64,000 bases of DNA from Chaetorhynchus papuensis. Its lineage: Eukaryota > Chordata > Aves > Passeriformes > Rhipiduridae. Below, piece by piece: positions 63,741 through 64,000 of the stretch. The notes under the pieces were generated by a model that was not told the DNA's origin, did not search any database, and saw only the letters and a list, made by a program, of their open reading frames with translations. The position numbers and the translations under genes were made by a program. The stretch lies in NCBI GenBank assembly GCA_013396525.1, contig VWYX01000908.1:62001-126000 (forward strand). The letters run 5' to 3'. Position 1 is the first letter of the stretch. The number at the start of each line of letters is the position of its first letter.

Positions 63741-64000
63741 CAAAGGTTAATTTCAGGGAAACTGAACTACATACATGAAACTCTAAAATATCAATCATGC
63801 AGATAACTTGTGGCATCAGGGGCGTAATGTGTGTGTGACCTGCCTCCAGTTCCATGAATTCCAGTGAATTCCCAGTTTCTGCTATGAGTGGCAGGCAGAT
63901 CTGAGTGTGGCTATTTCCTGTTCATTTTGTACCAACACGTGGTTGTGATGGTGGGGGGGAGAGTAGGAGGGGTGTAATCTGGGGGGGGGAGGGAAGCACT
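63741..64000. other. Right-edge noncoding DNA with G-runs
   Basis: Unique sequence followed by GGGGGGG and GGGGGGGGG tracts near 63951-63990. No gene is seen. Confidence 0.6.

Noticed and set aside
63541..63855. Frame encoding a long poly-lysine run
   Set aside because: It is a translation of the poly-T tract and the AC microsatellite.

Overview
This window looks like bird nuclear DNA. The evidence is a tetrapod-type SOCS1 gene of 207 codons, CR1 LINE fragments, a solo LTR that I recognise as the common avian ERVL-type family, low-to-moderate GC with one CpG island, and almost no coding sequence. Nothing suggests bacteria, plasmid or an exogenous virus. I cannot name the species.

Only one protein-coding gene can be supported: SOCS1, on the minus strand at about 51.7-54.8 kb. 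Its whole reading frame lies in exon 2. A noncoding first exon sits in a CpG island at about 54.2-55.2 kb, with a clean GTAAG donor and CAG acceptor bounding a 1.9 kb intron. Upstream of the predicted start site are a TATA-like box, an exact STAT (GAS) motif and an IRF/ISRE motif within about 80 bp. The predicted mRNA leader has two short upstream ORFs. One ends just across the splice junction and the other stops a single nucleotide before the SOCS1 start codon. The layout fits an interferon-inducible, translationally restrained feedback inhibitor of JAK-STAT signalling.

Layout: 1-17.7 kb is noncoding, with a perfect 63 bp tandem duplication near 3.0 kb and a composite GAS/ISRE near 6.3 kb. 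A 0.58 kb CR1 3' fragment lies at 17.7-18.3 kb. A 527 bp solo LTR with an exact 5 bp target duplication lies at 27.4-27.95 kb. From 28 to 51.7 kb the sequence is noncoding, with scattered STAT-like and octamer motifs and one splice-bounded open segment at 49.2-49.4 kb. SOCS1 and its CpG island occupy 51.7-55.2 kb. A strong CTCF core motif lies at 57.3 kb, a short CR1 remnant at 59.5 kb, another exon-like segment at 60.95 kb, and simple repeats at 60.1 and 63.6-63.7 kb.

In mammals SOCS1 is flanked by CLEC16A/DEXI/CIITA on one side and RMI2/LITAF on the other. I found no convincing exon of these here, so the window may be the intergenic territory around SOCS1. I did not find an undescribed multi-gene system. 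The most interesting content is the regulatory architecture of SOCS1 and the possible distal STAT/IRF elements.
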